Source: Hymenobacter artigasi | GTDB lineage: Bacteria > Bacteroidota > Bacteroidia > Cytophagales > Hymenobacteraceae | Length of the DNA: 64,000 bases | NCBI RefSeq assembly: GCF_012275535.1 | Contig: NZ_JAAVTK010000014.1 | Span: 62,001-126,000, forward strand | Reading direction: 5' to 3' | Shown here: positions 9,133 through 18,542 of the stretch, one piece after another | How positions within the stretch are numbered: the stretch's first letter is position 1 | How the letters are laid out: every line of letters begins with the position of its first letter | Position numbers and translations under genes: made by a program | The notes under the pieces: generated by a model | What the model was told of the DNA's origin: nothing | The model's database searches: none | Seen by the model: the letters and a program-made list of their open reading frames with translations, nothing else

Positions 9133-11184
9133 CTATGCTTTCTTCTTGATAATGAGCTTCTCGCCTTGCTTTTCCAGCATCAGGCGGTAGAACTCGCGGA
9201 GGTGGGTGTATTCCTCGGCTGCGTACACGGGCTTTCGCAGGCTCATGCGGCTCATGAGCTGCACCACGCCGGGCGCGCCGGCCGTAACGGTACACATAAA
9301 GCGCCCCCCGCCCTCGGGCATCTCCACAATGGTGGGCTTCGGCACTTCGGCCAGCTCGTAGCCGGCAGGCAGCGTCAGGGTTACCATCGTGGTTTCGTCC
9401 TGCGGTGCGCCAAAGTCCACGGGAAACAGCCGGTCATCGTGCCGGAAGGGGTTTTGCTCGGTGCTGAATTCGCGCAACGGGCTCAGGTAGAGCAGGTCGG
9501 CGGTGGCGTTATCGTCGGCGGGCTGGGTGAATTCGTAGTCGAAAGCCAGCGGCTTGTCCACGCTTTCGCGGTCAGCCACGGTCAGCTTGGGCACCGTCCA
9601 GCCGCTGTGGGGGCGGGTCATCTGGGCCAGGTATTTCTTCTCGCCCAAGCTGCTTAGCTCCTGGCGGGCCTCGGCTCCGGCGTAGCCGCCGTGCTCCTCG
9701 TGCACCTTGCCCGTGAGGCCGCCCTTGGCATCCATGGTCAGGGCTACCTGCTGGTAGTGCACGTAGCGCTGGGCCGGGTTGAGGTCGACCCAGCGGCCAT
9801 CTTCGGGCTTTTTCATGATGAGGCGGCCGGCCTGGTTCAGGCAGCGCTTGGGCAGCACGCCGCAGGGCAGCAGGGGCTCGGTGGCATCCACCAGCAAGTC
9901 TTTGCCATCGGCCAGCGGCACCAGCGCCATCACATAGTTGAAGCGCGACAGCATGGGCTGGGTCTGGTCTACGCGGCCGTGGCTACGGGTGCTCAGCAGC
10001 AGCGGATTGGCCGGAATGCCGGCCAGGCGCAGGGCTGAAATAAGCAGCAGGTTCACATCGGCTGCCGTGCCGTGGTGGGCATCAAAGGCCTTGCGCAGCG
10101 ATGCCGTGGTGGCGTAGTGGTCGGTGCCGTCGTAGCGCACGGCGGCCATCACCACTTCGCGCACGGCGGCGGCGCGGGCCGCCTGGTCGGGGTATTTGGC
10201 CACCAGCGGCATAATCTGGTCTTTCAGAAAGCCGCCCCGGTCCAACTGCCCGCCAAAGTTATCCATGCCCAGCAGCTCCATGTCGATTTTTGACCAGGTA
10301 CCGGACACATTTTTATAGGCCTGGTCCGGAAACTGCTCACCGGCCAGCTGAAAGGTGATGCGGTCCAGGTAATCTTCCGACGTGGTCATGTACGGCTCAT
10401 CGCGGAAAGCCGGGACGTCCTTCATCACCCAGTCATAGTTGGTGGCGCGTGCTGATACGGCATCGTTGGTCGCCGCCTCGCGGCTGGTTCTCAGGCCGCT
10501 GCCCGAGAAGCCCCCCGCCGTGTGCACCGTAAACTGCATCGTGCTCTCGTTCCGGGTTTGCACGGCCAGCGGGTGGTAGCCCTGCTGCAGCATCTTGTAG
10601 TGAAAATACTCCGGAATGCTGGCCCGGAACTCGCTCCAGCGCACGGGAATGTCGCGCTGAAACGTCCAGTCCTGAAAATTGAACAGGAAGTCGGAAATTA
10701 CGGTGTAGTTGTACTCAATCACCGAACCCTCGCGCACATCGGGCAACGTGAATTTGCGCATCCGCAGGTTGGCCGTCACGTCCTCGGTGAAGGTGTTGGA
10801 GCCGTCGAGCTTGGTTTTCACCACCTGCCCATTCACGAGGTTGTAGGTGGTGCCGCGCAGGCCGGTGATTTTCTCCTGGTTCTCCCCGCGGTGGTAGAGT
10901 GGTATTTCCACCGTGGCCGCGTCGTAACCGGCTTTTTTCAGGATTTTGATGCGCGTGGTCCGCTCCGATATCAGCTGAAAATCGTTGTTGTTGTACTGAA
11001 AATTGGTGGTGCCGTAGTCGCAGAGCACCACGGCCGTAGCAGCCGAGTCGCCCACAAACGGCGCGGCCGTGAAGTCTTTGGGGTCGGGCTTGCCAAATTT
11101 AATGGGTTCGGTCTGGGCCTGGGCCGTGAGGCTGGCCAGTACCATAGCGGCCAACGCCGCCGGGTAGCGTAACGAGTGCTTCAT
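9133..11184 (-). CDS. DUF3857 protein, transglutaminase-like domain without catalytic cysteine (paralogue A)
   Basis: This is a 683-residue exported protein starting at the ATG at 11184 (MKHSLRYPAALAAMVL, signal cleaved near TAQAQ). The frame is open further upstream, but that part overlaps the neighbouring paralogue and has no family similarity. DUF3857 is followed by a transglutaminase-like fold whose nucleophile site reads HHGTAADVNLLLISALRLAGI, with alanine where Cys is expected from the GDC motif. The segment LLSTRSHGRVDQT follows. It closely resembles the next gene upstream along its whole length, so the two are a tandem duplication. Absence of the Cys suggests a non-catalytic, perhaps binding or structural, role. 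Confidence 0.78.
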   Translation of the reverse strand: MKHSLRYPAALAAMVLASLTAQAQTEPIKFGKPDPKDFTAAPFVGDSAATAVVLCDYGTTNFQYNNNDFQLISERTTRIKILKKAGYDAATVEIPLYHRGENQEKITGLRGTTYNLVNGQVVKTKLDGSNTFTEDVTANLRMRKFTLPDVREGSVIEYNYTVISDFLFNFQDWTFQRDIPVRWSEFRASIPEYFHYKMLQQGYHPLAVQTRNESTMQFTVHTAGGFSGSGLRTSREAATNDAVSARATNYDWVMKDVPAFRDEPYMTTSEDYLDRITFQLAGEQFPDQAYKNVSGTWSKIDMELLGMDNFGGQLDRGGFLKDQIMPLVAKYPDQAARAAAVREVVMAAVRYDGTDHYATTASLRKAFDAHHGTAADVNLLLISALRLAGIPANPLLLSTRSHGRVDQTQPMLSRFNYVMALVPLADGKDLLVDATEPLLPCGVLPKRCLNQAGRLIMKKPEDGRWVDLNPAQRYVHYQQVALTMDAKGGLTGKVHEEHGGYAGAEARQELSSLGEKKYLAQMTRPHSGWTVPKLTVADRESVDKPLAFDYEFTQPADDNATADLLYLSPLREFSTEQNPFRHDDRLFPVDFGAPQDETTMVTLTLPAGYELAEVPKPTIVEMPEGGGRFMCTVTAGAPGVVQLMSRMSLRKPVYAAEEYTHLREFYRLMLEKQGEKLIIKKKA

Positions 11185-11233
11185 GAGTAGAGAGCGTGGG
11201 GTATTTAGGAATAGATGGGGTTGTTTATTGACC

Positions 11234-11261
11234 GTCATGCTGCGACTGAGCCCAGCATGAC
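11234..11261. repeat. Short GTCATGCTG palindrome
   Basis: GTCATGCTG (11234-11242) and CAGCATGAC (11253-11261) form a 9-bp stem between the tandem DUF3857 genes. It resembles the GTCATGCCG palindromes at 33030-33126 and 61937-61971. Confidence 0.6.
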
Positions 11262-11297
11262 GTTTTAAATCATTGATTACAGCGAAAAACCCGCTGC

Positions 11298-13358
11298 TCA
11301 GCTGCCGGCCTTCTTCTGAATGATGAGCTTTTCGCCCTGCTTTTCCAGCATCAGGCGGTAGAGCTCGCGCAGGTTGGGGTACTGCTCGGCACTGTACACG
11401 GCATTGCGGAGCGTGAGGCGGCTGGTGAGCGTCACCGCCCCCGGCGTGGCCGCCGCTACGCTGCACATAAAGCGGCCGCCGCCCTCGGGGAGGTCCACCA
11501 CGGCGGGCTTGGGCACGGCGGCCAGCTCGTAGCCGGCCGGCAGGGTCAGGTTGATAACCAGCGTTTCGTCCTGCGCCAAGCCAAAATCGACGGGGAAGTC
11601 CCGCTGCTCGCGCCGGAACGGGTTCTGGCCCAGGCCAAATTCACTCAGCGGGCTCAGGTAGAGCGAGCCGGCGGCGGGGCCCTCGGCGGGCTGCGCAAAT
11701 TCGTAGTCCAGCACCAGGGGCTTCTCTACATTGTCGGTTTGGGCCAGGGTGGGCTTGCCCAGCGTCCAGCTTTCGTGGCGCTGGGCGGTGGCGGCCAGGT
11801 ATTTTTTCTCGCCCTGGCTGGCCAGTCGGGCGCGGGCTTCGGCCCCGGCATAGCCGCCGTGCTCGTCGTGCACTTTGCCCGTGAGGCCGCCCCGGGCATC
11901 CAGAGCGAGGGCCACCTGCTGGTAGTGCACGCGGCGCAGGGCGGGCGCCAGGTCCACCCAGCGGCCGTCTTCCGGCTTTTTGGTAATGAGGCGGGCCACG
12001 CGGTTGAGGCAGCGCTGGGGCAGCACGCCGCAGGGGAGCAGGGGCTCGGTGGCATCCACCAGCAGGTCTTTGCCATCGGCCAGCGGCACCAGCGCCAGCA
12101 CGTAGTTGAAGCGGTCCAGCAGCGGGTATTCCTTGCTCACGGAGCCGTGGTCGCGGGTGCTCAGCAGCAGCGGCTGGGCCTCGATGCCGGCCTCGCGCAG
12201 GGCGGCGATGAGCAGCAGGTTCACATCGGCCGAAGTGCCCCGGTGGGCGTCGTAGGCCTTGCGTAGCGGCTCGGGCGCAAAGTAGTGGTCGGTGCCGTCG
12301 TAGCGCACGGCGGCCATCACAAGCTGGCGCACGGCGGCGGCGCGGTCGGTTATCACTGGGTATTTGGCGGCCAGGCCCTGCAATTGAGCCTGCATGAAGC
12401 CGATGTGGCCCAGGCGGCCGCCAAACTCCTCCTCGGCCAGCAGGCTGGCGTTGATTTTCTCCCAAGTGCCGGTCAGGTCGTGGTAGGGCGAGTCGGGCCA
12501 CTGCTCGCCGGCGAGCTCAAAATCGAGCCGGGCCACGTAGTCCCGGGCCGTGGTCATAAACGGCTCTTCGCCAAAGGCTGCCACGTCTTTCAGGGCCCAG
12601 GTGTGCTCCTCGGTGGGTGCGCTCACGGTGAGCGTGCCCACCTTCTGGCCGGCGCTGATGCCCGCGCCCGCCGGAATCTTGTCATCAATCACCAGGTTGG
12701 TCGAGCCCACCGTGGCCTTGTTCACGGCAAAAGCCTGCGCGCCCTGATACAGGATTTTGTAGCGATAAAATGACGGAATGCTCACCCGGTACTCGCTCCA
12801 GCGCACGGGAATGTCGCGCTGAAACGTCCAGTCCTGAAAGTTGAACAGGAAATCCGACGTCAGGGTGTAGGCGAATTCCACCACCGAGCCCACCCGCACG
12901 TTGGGCAGCGTAAATTTCTGCACGCTGACGGTGGGCGTGCGCTTTTCCAGAAACGCGCCGCTGGTTTCGAGGCGGGTTTTCTCCACGGCGTTGTTCACCA
13001 GGTTGTAGGTGAAGCCCCGCAGGTTCGATACTTTTTCCTGGTTGTCGTCGCGGTGGTAGAGCGGGATTTCGACGGTGGCGTACTCGTAGCCGGGCTTTTT
13101 GAGGATTTTGATGCGCGTCACCCGCTCAAAAATTACCTGAAAACCGCCGCCCTGCCCCTTCAGGCGCGACCGGCCAAAATCGCACAGCACCACGGCCGAA
13201 GCCGCGCTGTCGCCCACAAAAGGCGCGGCCGTGAGGTCATGGCTATCAATCACCCCAAACTTAATGGGCTCATTCTGAGCACGGGCCGAATAGCCGGTAA
13301 TCAGCAAAAAAGCCGACGCGAGGCCCAGCCAGCGGCCCGGCCGTAAAGGTGCTTGCAT
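11298..13358 (-). CDS. DUF3857 protein, transglutaminase-like domain without catalytic cysteine (paralogue B)
   Basis: This is a 686-residue exported protein (MQAPLRPGRWLGLASAFLL, cleavage near SARAQ). It aligns throughout with the downstream neighbour: EPIKFG near the N-terminus, AAPFVGDSAA, TRIKILKK, VEIPLYHR, NFQDWTFQRDIPVRWSE, and a C-terminus rich in EKQGEKLIIKKA-type residues. The nucleophile position is Ser in HRGTSADVNLLLIAALREAGI, so it also lacks the transglutaminase Cys. The two genes lie 113 bp apart and are probably co-transcribed, this one first. The function is unknown; it is a periplasmic or outer-membrane-associated protein by its signal peptide. Confidence 0.78.
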   Translation of the reverse strand: MQAPLRPGRWLGLASAFLLITGYSARAQNEPIKFGVIDSHDLTAAPFVGDSAASAVVLCDFGRSRLKGQGGGFQVIFERVTRIKILKKPGYEYATVEIPLYHRDDNQEKVSNLRGFTYNLVNNAVEKTRLETSGAFLEKRTPTVSVQKFTLPNVRVGSVVEFAYTLTSDFLFNFQDWTFQRDIPVRWSEYRVSIPSFYRYKILYQGAQAFAVNKATVGSTNLVIDDKIPAGAGISAGQKVGTLTVSAPTEEHTWALKDVAAFGEEPFMTTARDYVARLDFELAGEQWPDSPYHDLTGTWEKINASLLAEEEFGGRLGHIGFMQAQLQGLAAKYPVITDRAAAVRQLVMAAVRYDGTDHYFAPEPLRKAYDAHRGTSADVNLLLIAALREAGIEAQPLLLSTRDHGSVSKEYPLLDRFNYVLALVPLADGKDLLVDATEPLLPCGVLPQRCLNRVARLITKKPEDGRWVDLAPALRRVHYQQVALALDARGGLTGKVHDEHGGYAGAEARARLASQGEKKYLAATAQRHESWTLGKPTLAQTDNVEKPLVLDYEFAQPAEGPAAGSLYLSPLSEFGLGQNPFRREQRDFPVDFGLAQDETLVINLTLPAGYELAAVPKPAVVDLPEGGGRFMCSVAAATPGAVTLTSRLTLRNAVYSAEQYPNLRELYRLMLEKQGEKLIIQKKAGS

Positions 13359-13466
13359 GCAGAAAAAAAGAATGGAGTAGACAATCTTTGAACCCCTAAA
13401 ACTAAGGGAATCAAATCGAAAATCATCTATTTTTCATCTATTTATTCTGCATGCGGCGCGGGGTCG

Positions 13467-14726
13467 CTACACCACTTCTTCGGCCGAGGGCTCAGGGACC
13501 TTGTCGGCGGCGGCCGAGTGGCCGGCGGGCCGGTCGGCGGGTATCCGCAACAGGTACACCAGCGCCGCCAGCACGCACAGCAGGCTGAGGCCGTGTACGT
13601 AGGGCAGGTGGGTGGCGTGGTTGCTGAAAATCCAGCCCGCCGCCAGCGCGCCCAGCCCGATGCCGGCTTCGAGGGCGATGTACATGGTGGCCACGGCCCG
13701 GCCCCGGCGCAGCGGGTCGCTCAGGTCGATGGTCCAGGCGTAGAGCGTGGGCGAGTTCAGGCCCGTGCCCAGCCCAAACACCACCGCGCCCAGCAAAAAC
13801 ACCGGGATGGAGGGCGTCCAGACCAGGATGGCCAGCCCCACGGCCAGCAGCGCCGTGGACCAGCGCAGCACCGGCACCCGCCCGTATTTGTCCGACGACT
13901 TACCCGCCACCAGCCGCACCACCAGCGAGGCAATGGTGTAGCATAGGTAAAACCAGCCCTTGTGCGAGCCCGTGAGGCCCAGCAGCCGGCTCTGGTCGGG
14001 AATCACGGTGAGCACTGCCCCAAACGGAAACAGGCACAGCAGCGTGGTGAAGGCCGCCGGCAGCACCTTGGGCTCCAGCACTTCGCTCCAGTTCAGCTTC
14101 AGCAGCCCGAAGCTGAATTTTTGCCGCTGGGCCTGGGGGAGGGTTTCGGTGAGGGTGCCCTGCACCACCAGCGAGAGCAGCGCCACCCCACTCGACACGT
14201 AAAACATCACGTTCAGCGAGAACTGCGTGGCCAGCCACGAGCCCAGGGCCGGGCCGGCGGCCATGCCCAGGCTGCCCGTCACGCCGAGCAGGCCCATGGC
14301 CTCGCCGCGCCGTGCCACGGGCACGATATCGGCAATGAAGGCGGCCGTGCCCGTGGGCTTGAAGCCTGTGCTGAACCCGTGTAGCAGCCGCAGCCCCAGA
14401 AACCCCGTGACCGTGAGCGCCCACGGGTAGAAAAACCCGCAGATAAAGCACACCAGCGAGCCAAACACCATCACCGGAATGCGCCCCACGGTATCGGCCA
14501 GCTTGCCCGAAAACGGCCGGCTGAGCCCGGCGGTGAGGGTGAACAAGGCAATGATGAAACCCTTGTACTCGCCCCCGCCCAGCCGGGTGAGGTGGTCGGG
14601 CAACTCGGGCAGCAGCAGGTTGAAGCTGAGGAAAAACAGAAACGACGACAGGCACATGAGCCAGAAGCCGAGCGTGTAGGGGCGGGAAGCAGCAGGAACG
14701 GGCATGGGTGCCGCAAAGGTCGGCAT
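13467..14726 (-). CDS. Major facilitator superfamily transporter
   Basis: This is a 419-residue inner-membrane protein with about twelve hydrophobic helices. The loop after helix 2 carries the MFS signature GKLADTVGRIPVM, and the symmetrical second-half loop reads GKSSDKYGRVPVLRW. The sequence GVTGSLGMAAGPALG fits the helix-5 glycine-rich motif of drug/sugar efflux MFS members. The substrate cannot be told. The start may be the ATG at 14726 or an in-frame ATG at 14705; both precede the first helix. It faces away from the pectate lyase, with 393 bp between them. Confidence 0.85.
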   Translation of the reverse strand: MPTFAAPMPVPAASRPYTLGFWLMCLSSFLFFLSFNLLLPELPDHLTRLGGGEYKGFIIALFTLTAGLSRPFSGKLADTVGRIPVMVFGSLVCFICGFFYPWALTVTGFLGLRLLHGFSTGFKPTGTAAFIADIVPVARRGEAMGLLGVTGSLGMAAGPALGSWLATQFSLNVMFYVSSGVALLSLVVQGTLTETLPQAQRQKFSFGLLKLNWSEVLEPKVLPAAFTTLLCLFPFGAVLTVIPDQSRLLGLTGSHKGWFYLCYTIASLVVRLVAGKSSDKYGRVPVLRWSTALLAVGLAILVWTPSIPVFLLGAVVFGLGTGLNSPTLYAWTIDLSDPLRRGRAVATMYIALEAGIGLGALAAGWIFSNHATHLPYVHGLSLLCVLAALVYLLRIPADRPAGHSAAADKVPEPSAEEVV

Positions 14727-14988
14727 TGCGCGGGGATGCCCGCCCCTCTAACCTCATCTGGCGCGAGTTTAGCGGAGCGTAACTCGTGCCGGCCATGATG
14801 CGGAGGCTGCGCCTCCGCTGCCGCGTCAGCGGCAAGCCGGGGCCGCACCGTTCTACCGGGCCGTTCTGAAGCGAGGCGCAGCTTCGCCTGGCCCCGCCTG
14901 GCACGAGTTACGCGGCGCTAAACTCGCGCCAGGCGGGGCCAGGCGGGCCTAGCGGGATGTCCCGTTAGGGAGCTCGGCAACGTTCCCG

Positions 14989-15000
14989 GCAACGTTTGCA
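14989..15000. promoter_or_regulatory. LacI-like operator candidate upstream of pectate lyase
   Basis: The sequence GGCAACGTTTGCA is a near-palindrome around ACGTT. Read on the minus strand it contains TGCAAACGTT, the exact 10-mer found upstream of the SusC gene at 34914-34923. LacI-family repressors bind such centres. No regulator gene is in the window, so control is inferred. Confidence 0.35.
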
Positions 15001-15036
15001 CAACTATACTCAGGCGTTCGGCTCACTATATACTCA

Positions 15037-15063
15037 TTTGCTGAATCTTAGCCGTTAGGTTTG
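15037..15063 (+). promoter_or_regulatory. Candidate Bacteroidota promoter of the pectate lyase gene
   Basis: TTTG at 15037-15040 and TAGGTTTG at 15056-15063 match the -33 TTTG and -7 TAnnTTTG elements described for Bacteroidota sigma factors. The 15-bp spacer is slightly shorter than usual. It lies 56 bp before the ATG. Confidence 0.4.
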
Positions 15064-15119
15064 TAAGAACCTCTCTCACCGATGGCATCCGCCATTAACC
15101 ACCCACCATATCTCAGACT

Positions 15120-17375
15120 ATGAAGCAATTGCTTTCCTTACTCTTATTGCTGTTGCCGTTGGCGCTGCGAGCGCAGACGCTGACCCTGCTGGAATCATCC
15201 GGCTGGCTGGAATCGGCCTACGTGCGGTGGCAGCCGATTGCTAATGCGCAGAGCTACAACGTGTACTACACCGGGGCCGGCCTGGTTAATCAGAAGCTGG
15301 ACGACCAGCTCATCCGAAACTACGGCACCTTCTACCGGGCCGATGCCATGGGCCTGACGCCTGGCTCGTACACCCTCAAAATTGCGCCCGTCATCGCGGG
15401 GGTCGAAGGCACCGCCACGGTCACCAGCTCCCTGACGGTGCTGGCCCAGGACCGCACAGGGTTTGCCTTTAGCAATGGCCGCGTGCCGGGCGCCTACAAC
15501 GCCAACGGCACGGTGAAAGCCGGCGCGGTAATCCTCTACATCACCCAAAATACCAAGAACACCGTGTCCCTCACCGTGACCGGGGCCACCACCAACCCCT
15601 GCGTGGGCCTGCAAACCATTCTGGATGGCTTTAAGAAAGGCCGGGATGCGCGGCCGCTGCTCGTGCGAATGATTGGGCAAATCACCGACCTGACGTACAT
15701 GCTGAATGGCGACATTGTTATCGAGAACGGCAACTTTGCTGCTGGTTCCATTACCCTGGAAGGCGTTGGGAACGATGCCGTGGCCGATGGCTGGGGAATC
15801 CGGATAAAAGGGGCCTCCAACATTGAAATACGCAACATCGGAACGATGAACTGCGACAGCGACGAAGGCGATAACATTGGCCTGCAGCAGGACAATGACT
15901 ACGTCTGGGTGCACAACTGCGATTATTTCTACGGCCACGCGGGCAGTGCTGCCGACCAGGTGAAGGGCGATGGAGCGCTGGATTGCAAAAAATCGACCTA
16001 CGTGACGTTCTCTTACAACCACTTCTGGGATTCGGGCAAGTGCAACCTGTTGGGCCTGAGCGAAAACACGACCCAGGGGCTCTACATCACCTACCACCAC
16101 AACTGGTACGACCATTCGGATTCGCGCCATCCCCGGGTGCGGTTTTATTCGGCCCACGTCTACAACAACTACTACGACGGCAACGCGAAATACGGGTCCG
16201 GCTCCACGGAGGGCTCCTCCGTGTTCATGGAAGGCAACTACTTCCGTAACTGCAAGTATCCAATGTTGACCTCGATGCAGGGCACGGATGTCTTCAATCC
16301 CGTGACGATGGTAAATAATTATACGACGCAGCCCATTTTCTCCAACGAGGACGGCGGCACCATCAAGGCCTTCGATAACTACATGACCGGGCAGACGCGC
16401 TTTGTGCCGTACGGCGCCACCGGCTACCCCGCCTCGACGCGTGACTTTGATGCCTACGTGGTGACTACCCGCGCGCAAACCGTTCCCAGCACCGTCGTGT
16501 CGGCGTATGGAACCAACACCTACAACAACTTCGATACCAACGCGGCCGTCATGTACACCTACACGCCGGATGCCCCGGCCGCGGCCCGGACCAATGCGAT
16601 GCTGTACTCGGGGCGTGTGAAGGGTGGCGACTTTCAGTGGACCTTCAACAACGCAGTCGATGATGCCTCTTCCGCGGTCAATGTGCCTTTGCAAACGGCG
16701 CTGGTAAACTACCACACCGGTCTGGTTTCGGTGCAGGGCGTTACGACGCCTCCCCCCGGCCCCGGCCCGGGTCCGGGCACGGGTACTTCGGGCATGGTGC
16801 ACAATTTCACCGCATCCGGCACTACCAGCACCTTCTACACCATCACCGGCAACCTTTCCACTTCGCAGGGAACGGTGGTTTACAACGGCCTGAACCTGAC
16901 GCAGTGCCTGAAACTGGAGTCGACCACGAACGTTGCCTTTACCACCACCGCTGCCGCGACCCTAACGCTGGTCTTCAATGATGCTTTCAGCGGAACGGTT
17001 AAAATCGACAACGTTAACGAAACGGTGAATGCGGGCCGTCTCACGATGACCCTCGCCGCTGGCGCGCACCAAATCACCAAAAACGTAACGGCGAATATCT
17101 ACTACATGAGCACCGCCTATGCGGGAGCCCTGGCCACACGCAATCAACAGGATGCCCTGGCCATTAAGGTGTACCCAAATCCGGCGGCCGATGAAGTGAC
17201 GGTAGGGTGGAAGAGCAAGCGGGCGTTTTCGCTCTACACCATCACGGGCAGCCTGGTGAAAACCGGCCTCACCAATCAGTCCTTCGACCTGAAAGACGTG
17301 AAGCCCGGCGTGTACTTTATTCGCCTGCAGGACGAAGACGGCTACCTGCGGACGAGCCAGCTGCTCAAGCAATAA
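15120..17375 (+). CDS. Secreted pectate lyase (PL1 family) with fibronectin-like, carbohydrate-binding-like and T9SS domains
   Basis: This 751-residue protein carries a signal peptide (1-20, LALRAQ). Residues about 21-105 form a fibronectin III-like domain. About 115-470 is a right-handed beta-helix with PL1 hallmarks: NIEIRNIG, DNDYVWVHNCDYF, and the arginine-containing catalytic segment YDHSDSRHPRVRF near residue 335. A Pro-Gly linker (about 543-555) leads to a beta-domain (about 558-665) commonly attached to Bacteroidota pectate lyases. The C-terminus (about 680-751, KVYPNPAADEVTVGW) is a T9SS type A sorting signal. It should cleave de-esterified polygalacturonan by beta-elimination outside the cell, providing unsaturated oligomers for enzymes such as the GH88 protein at 39.5 kb. 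Confidence 0.9.
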   Translation: MKQLLSLLLLLLPLALRAQTLTLLESSGWLESAYVRWQPIANAQSYNVYYTGAGLVNQKLDDQLIRNYGTFYRADAMGLTPGSYTLKIAPVIAGVEGTATVTSSLTVLAQDRTGFAFSNGRVPGAYNANGTVKAGAVILYITQNTKNTVSLTVTGATTNPCVGLQTILDGFKKGRDARPLLVRMIGQITDLTYMLNGDIVIENGNFAAGSITLEGVGNDAVADGWGIRIKGASNIEIRNIGTMNCDSDEGDNIGLQQDNDYVWVHNCDYFYGHAGSAADQVKGDGALDCKKSTYVTFSYNHFWDSGKCNLLGLSENTTQGLYITYHHNWYDHSDSRHPRVRFYSAHVYNNYYDGNAKYGSGSTEGSSVFMEGNYFRNCKYPMLTSMQGTDVFNPVTMVNNYTTQPIFSNEDGGTIKAFDNYMTGQTRFVPYGATGYPASTRDFDAYVVTTRAQTVPSTVVSAYGTNTYNNFDTNAAVMYTYTPDAPAAARTNAMLYSGRVKGGDFQWTFNNAVDDASSAVNVPLQTALVNYHTGLVSVQGVTTPPPGPGPGPGTGTSGMVHNFTASGTTSTFYTITGNLSTSQGTVVYNGLNLTQCLKLESTTNVAFTTTAAATLTLVFNDAFSGTVKIDNVNETVNAGRLTMTLAAGAHQITKNVTANIYYMSTAYAGALATRNQQDALAIKVYPNPAADEVTVGWKSKRAFSLYTITGSLVKTGLTNQSFDLKDVKPGVYFIRLQDEDGYLRTSQLLKQ

Positions 17376-17434
17376 GCCTCTGATGCTACGCCACTGCCAC
17401 CAGCCCCGTATTTAAAGGGGCCGGGTAGGTACTG

Positions 17435-17469
17435 AAACGGCCCGGAAGCGCAAGTTTTCGGGCCGTTTT
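17435..17469 (+). terminator. Terminator of the pectate lyase gene
   Basis: Stem AAACGGCCCG (17435-17444) pairs with CGGGCCGTTT (17459-17468) and is followed by more T, 60 bp after the stop codon. Confidence 0.8.
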
Positions 17470-17517
17470 GCGGGCAGTAGCCTGGAGGGCGAAGGGTGCT
17501 GTTTCCTACCTCAGCCC

Positions 17518-18437
17518 CTCCACGCTACTACCCGCACAACGGCGGCAATACGGCGCGTTATCCAGCGTAGTTGGGAAAGCCTGCAAACATTAGCAGTTCG
17601 CCACGGCATCAACCCCAAAACCGTAGCCAAAAGGCGCAAGCGCGCCACCGTTTAGGACGCTCCGATGGGACCCACACCGGCCTCAACGGTGCTCTCGACC
17701 GAGGAGGAGGCCATTGCCGTGGCGTTGTGGCGCCAGCAATACCCTGCTGCCGATGGACGACTGCCTCTACGCCTTGCAAGCCACGATTCCACGGCTTTCG
17801 CGCTCAGCCCTGCACCGCTGTTTTCAGCGCCACAGCCACAGCCACAGCCTCAACCGCCTGCCGTTGAGCGAGCAGGGGTAAAGTCCGCTGAAGAAGAAAT
17901 TCAAGGACTATTCTATTGGCTACCTGCACGTCGATTTCGCCGAAGTCTAGACCGAAGAAGGCAAGCAATACTTGTTTGTGGCCATCGACTGCACCAGCAA
18001 GGTGGCCTTTGCCGAACTGCATCCGCGGGCTAAGCGTGTGGTGGCCGCCGAACTCCTGCGTCGGGTGTTCGACAAACTGCCTTATCGCGTGCACACCGTA
18101 CTCACGGATAACGGCGTTCAGTTTACCCCGCAAGCCCACCAGTTCCTACCCGGCGGGCACAGTTTTGACTGCATTTGCCGCAAATACGGCGTGGAACACC
18201 GCCTGACCGGGCCGGTCTATCCTTGGACCAGCGGCTAGGGCGAGCGCATGAATCGGACCATCAAAGAGGCGACCGTGCAACGCTACCATTAGACTACGGA
18301 CGAACTGAACAAGCACCTGCAAGCATTTTTTATTGGCTTACAATCACGCCAAGTGCCTGGATACCTTACGGGGCCTAACGCCGCATGAATTCATCTGTGC
18401 GCAGTGGCAAAAAGAACCCGACTATCTTTACCCGTGA
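17518..18437 (+). pseudogene. Decayed IS481-type transposase
   Basis: Translating in three consecutive frames gives a recognisable IS481-family transposase. An N-terminal helix-turn-helix reads SLQTLAVRHGINPKTVAKR. Next comes LLPMDDCLYALQATIPRLS. The DDE core includes IGYLHVDFAEV, FVAIDCTSKVAFAEL, VLTDNGVQFTPQ and ERMNRTIKEATV, and the C-terminus ends EPDYLYP. It is broken by stop codons TAG at 17653, 17948, 18236 and 18290 and TAA at 17879. There are frame changes before 17744 and at the T6 run near 18330. Four of the five stops are amber, at positions where family members often have Gln. It cannot make transposase. No clear terminal repeats were found. Confidence 0.85.
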
Positions 18438-18542
18438 CCCGGTCCACCTTACGCTGGGGCTATACATCTAGAGAGTTTAAGCCTTCAAGCTGAATTTTCT
18501 CCATTCCGATGCAAGTACTTCCGAAAGCCATTCCTAGCCTTA

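Larger units (their letters stand above)
14727..15119. other. 393-bp divergent intergenic region with inverted repeat, operator-like site and promoter
   Basis: It contains an inverted repeat, arms 14760-14790 and 14900-14930 (29 of 31 positions match, GGCGCGAGTTTAGCGG... pairing with ...CTAAACTCGCGCC), enclosing GC-rich DNA. Nearer the pectate lyase gene are an operator-like site and a candidate promoter. Short overlapping frames in the GC-rich part show no protein-like features. Confidence 0.6.

Noticed and set aside
11185..11466. N-terminal extension of the DUF3857 paralogue A
   Set aside because: The extra 94 codons overlap the neighbouring paralogue's coding end in another frame and precede a standard signal peptide at 11184.
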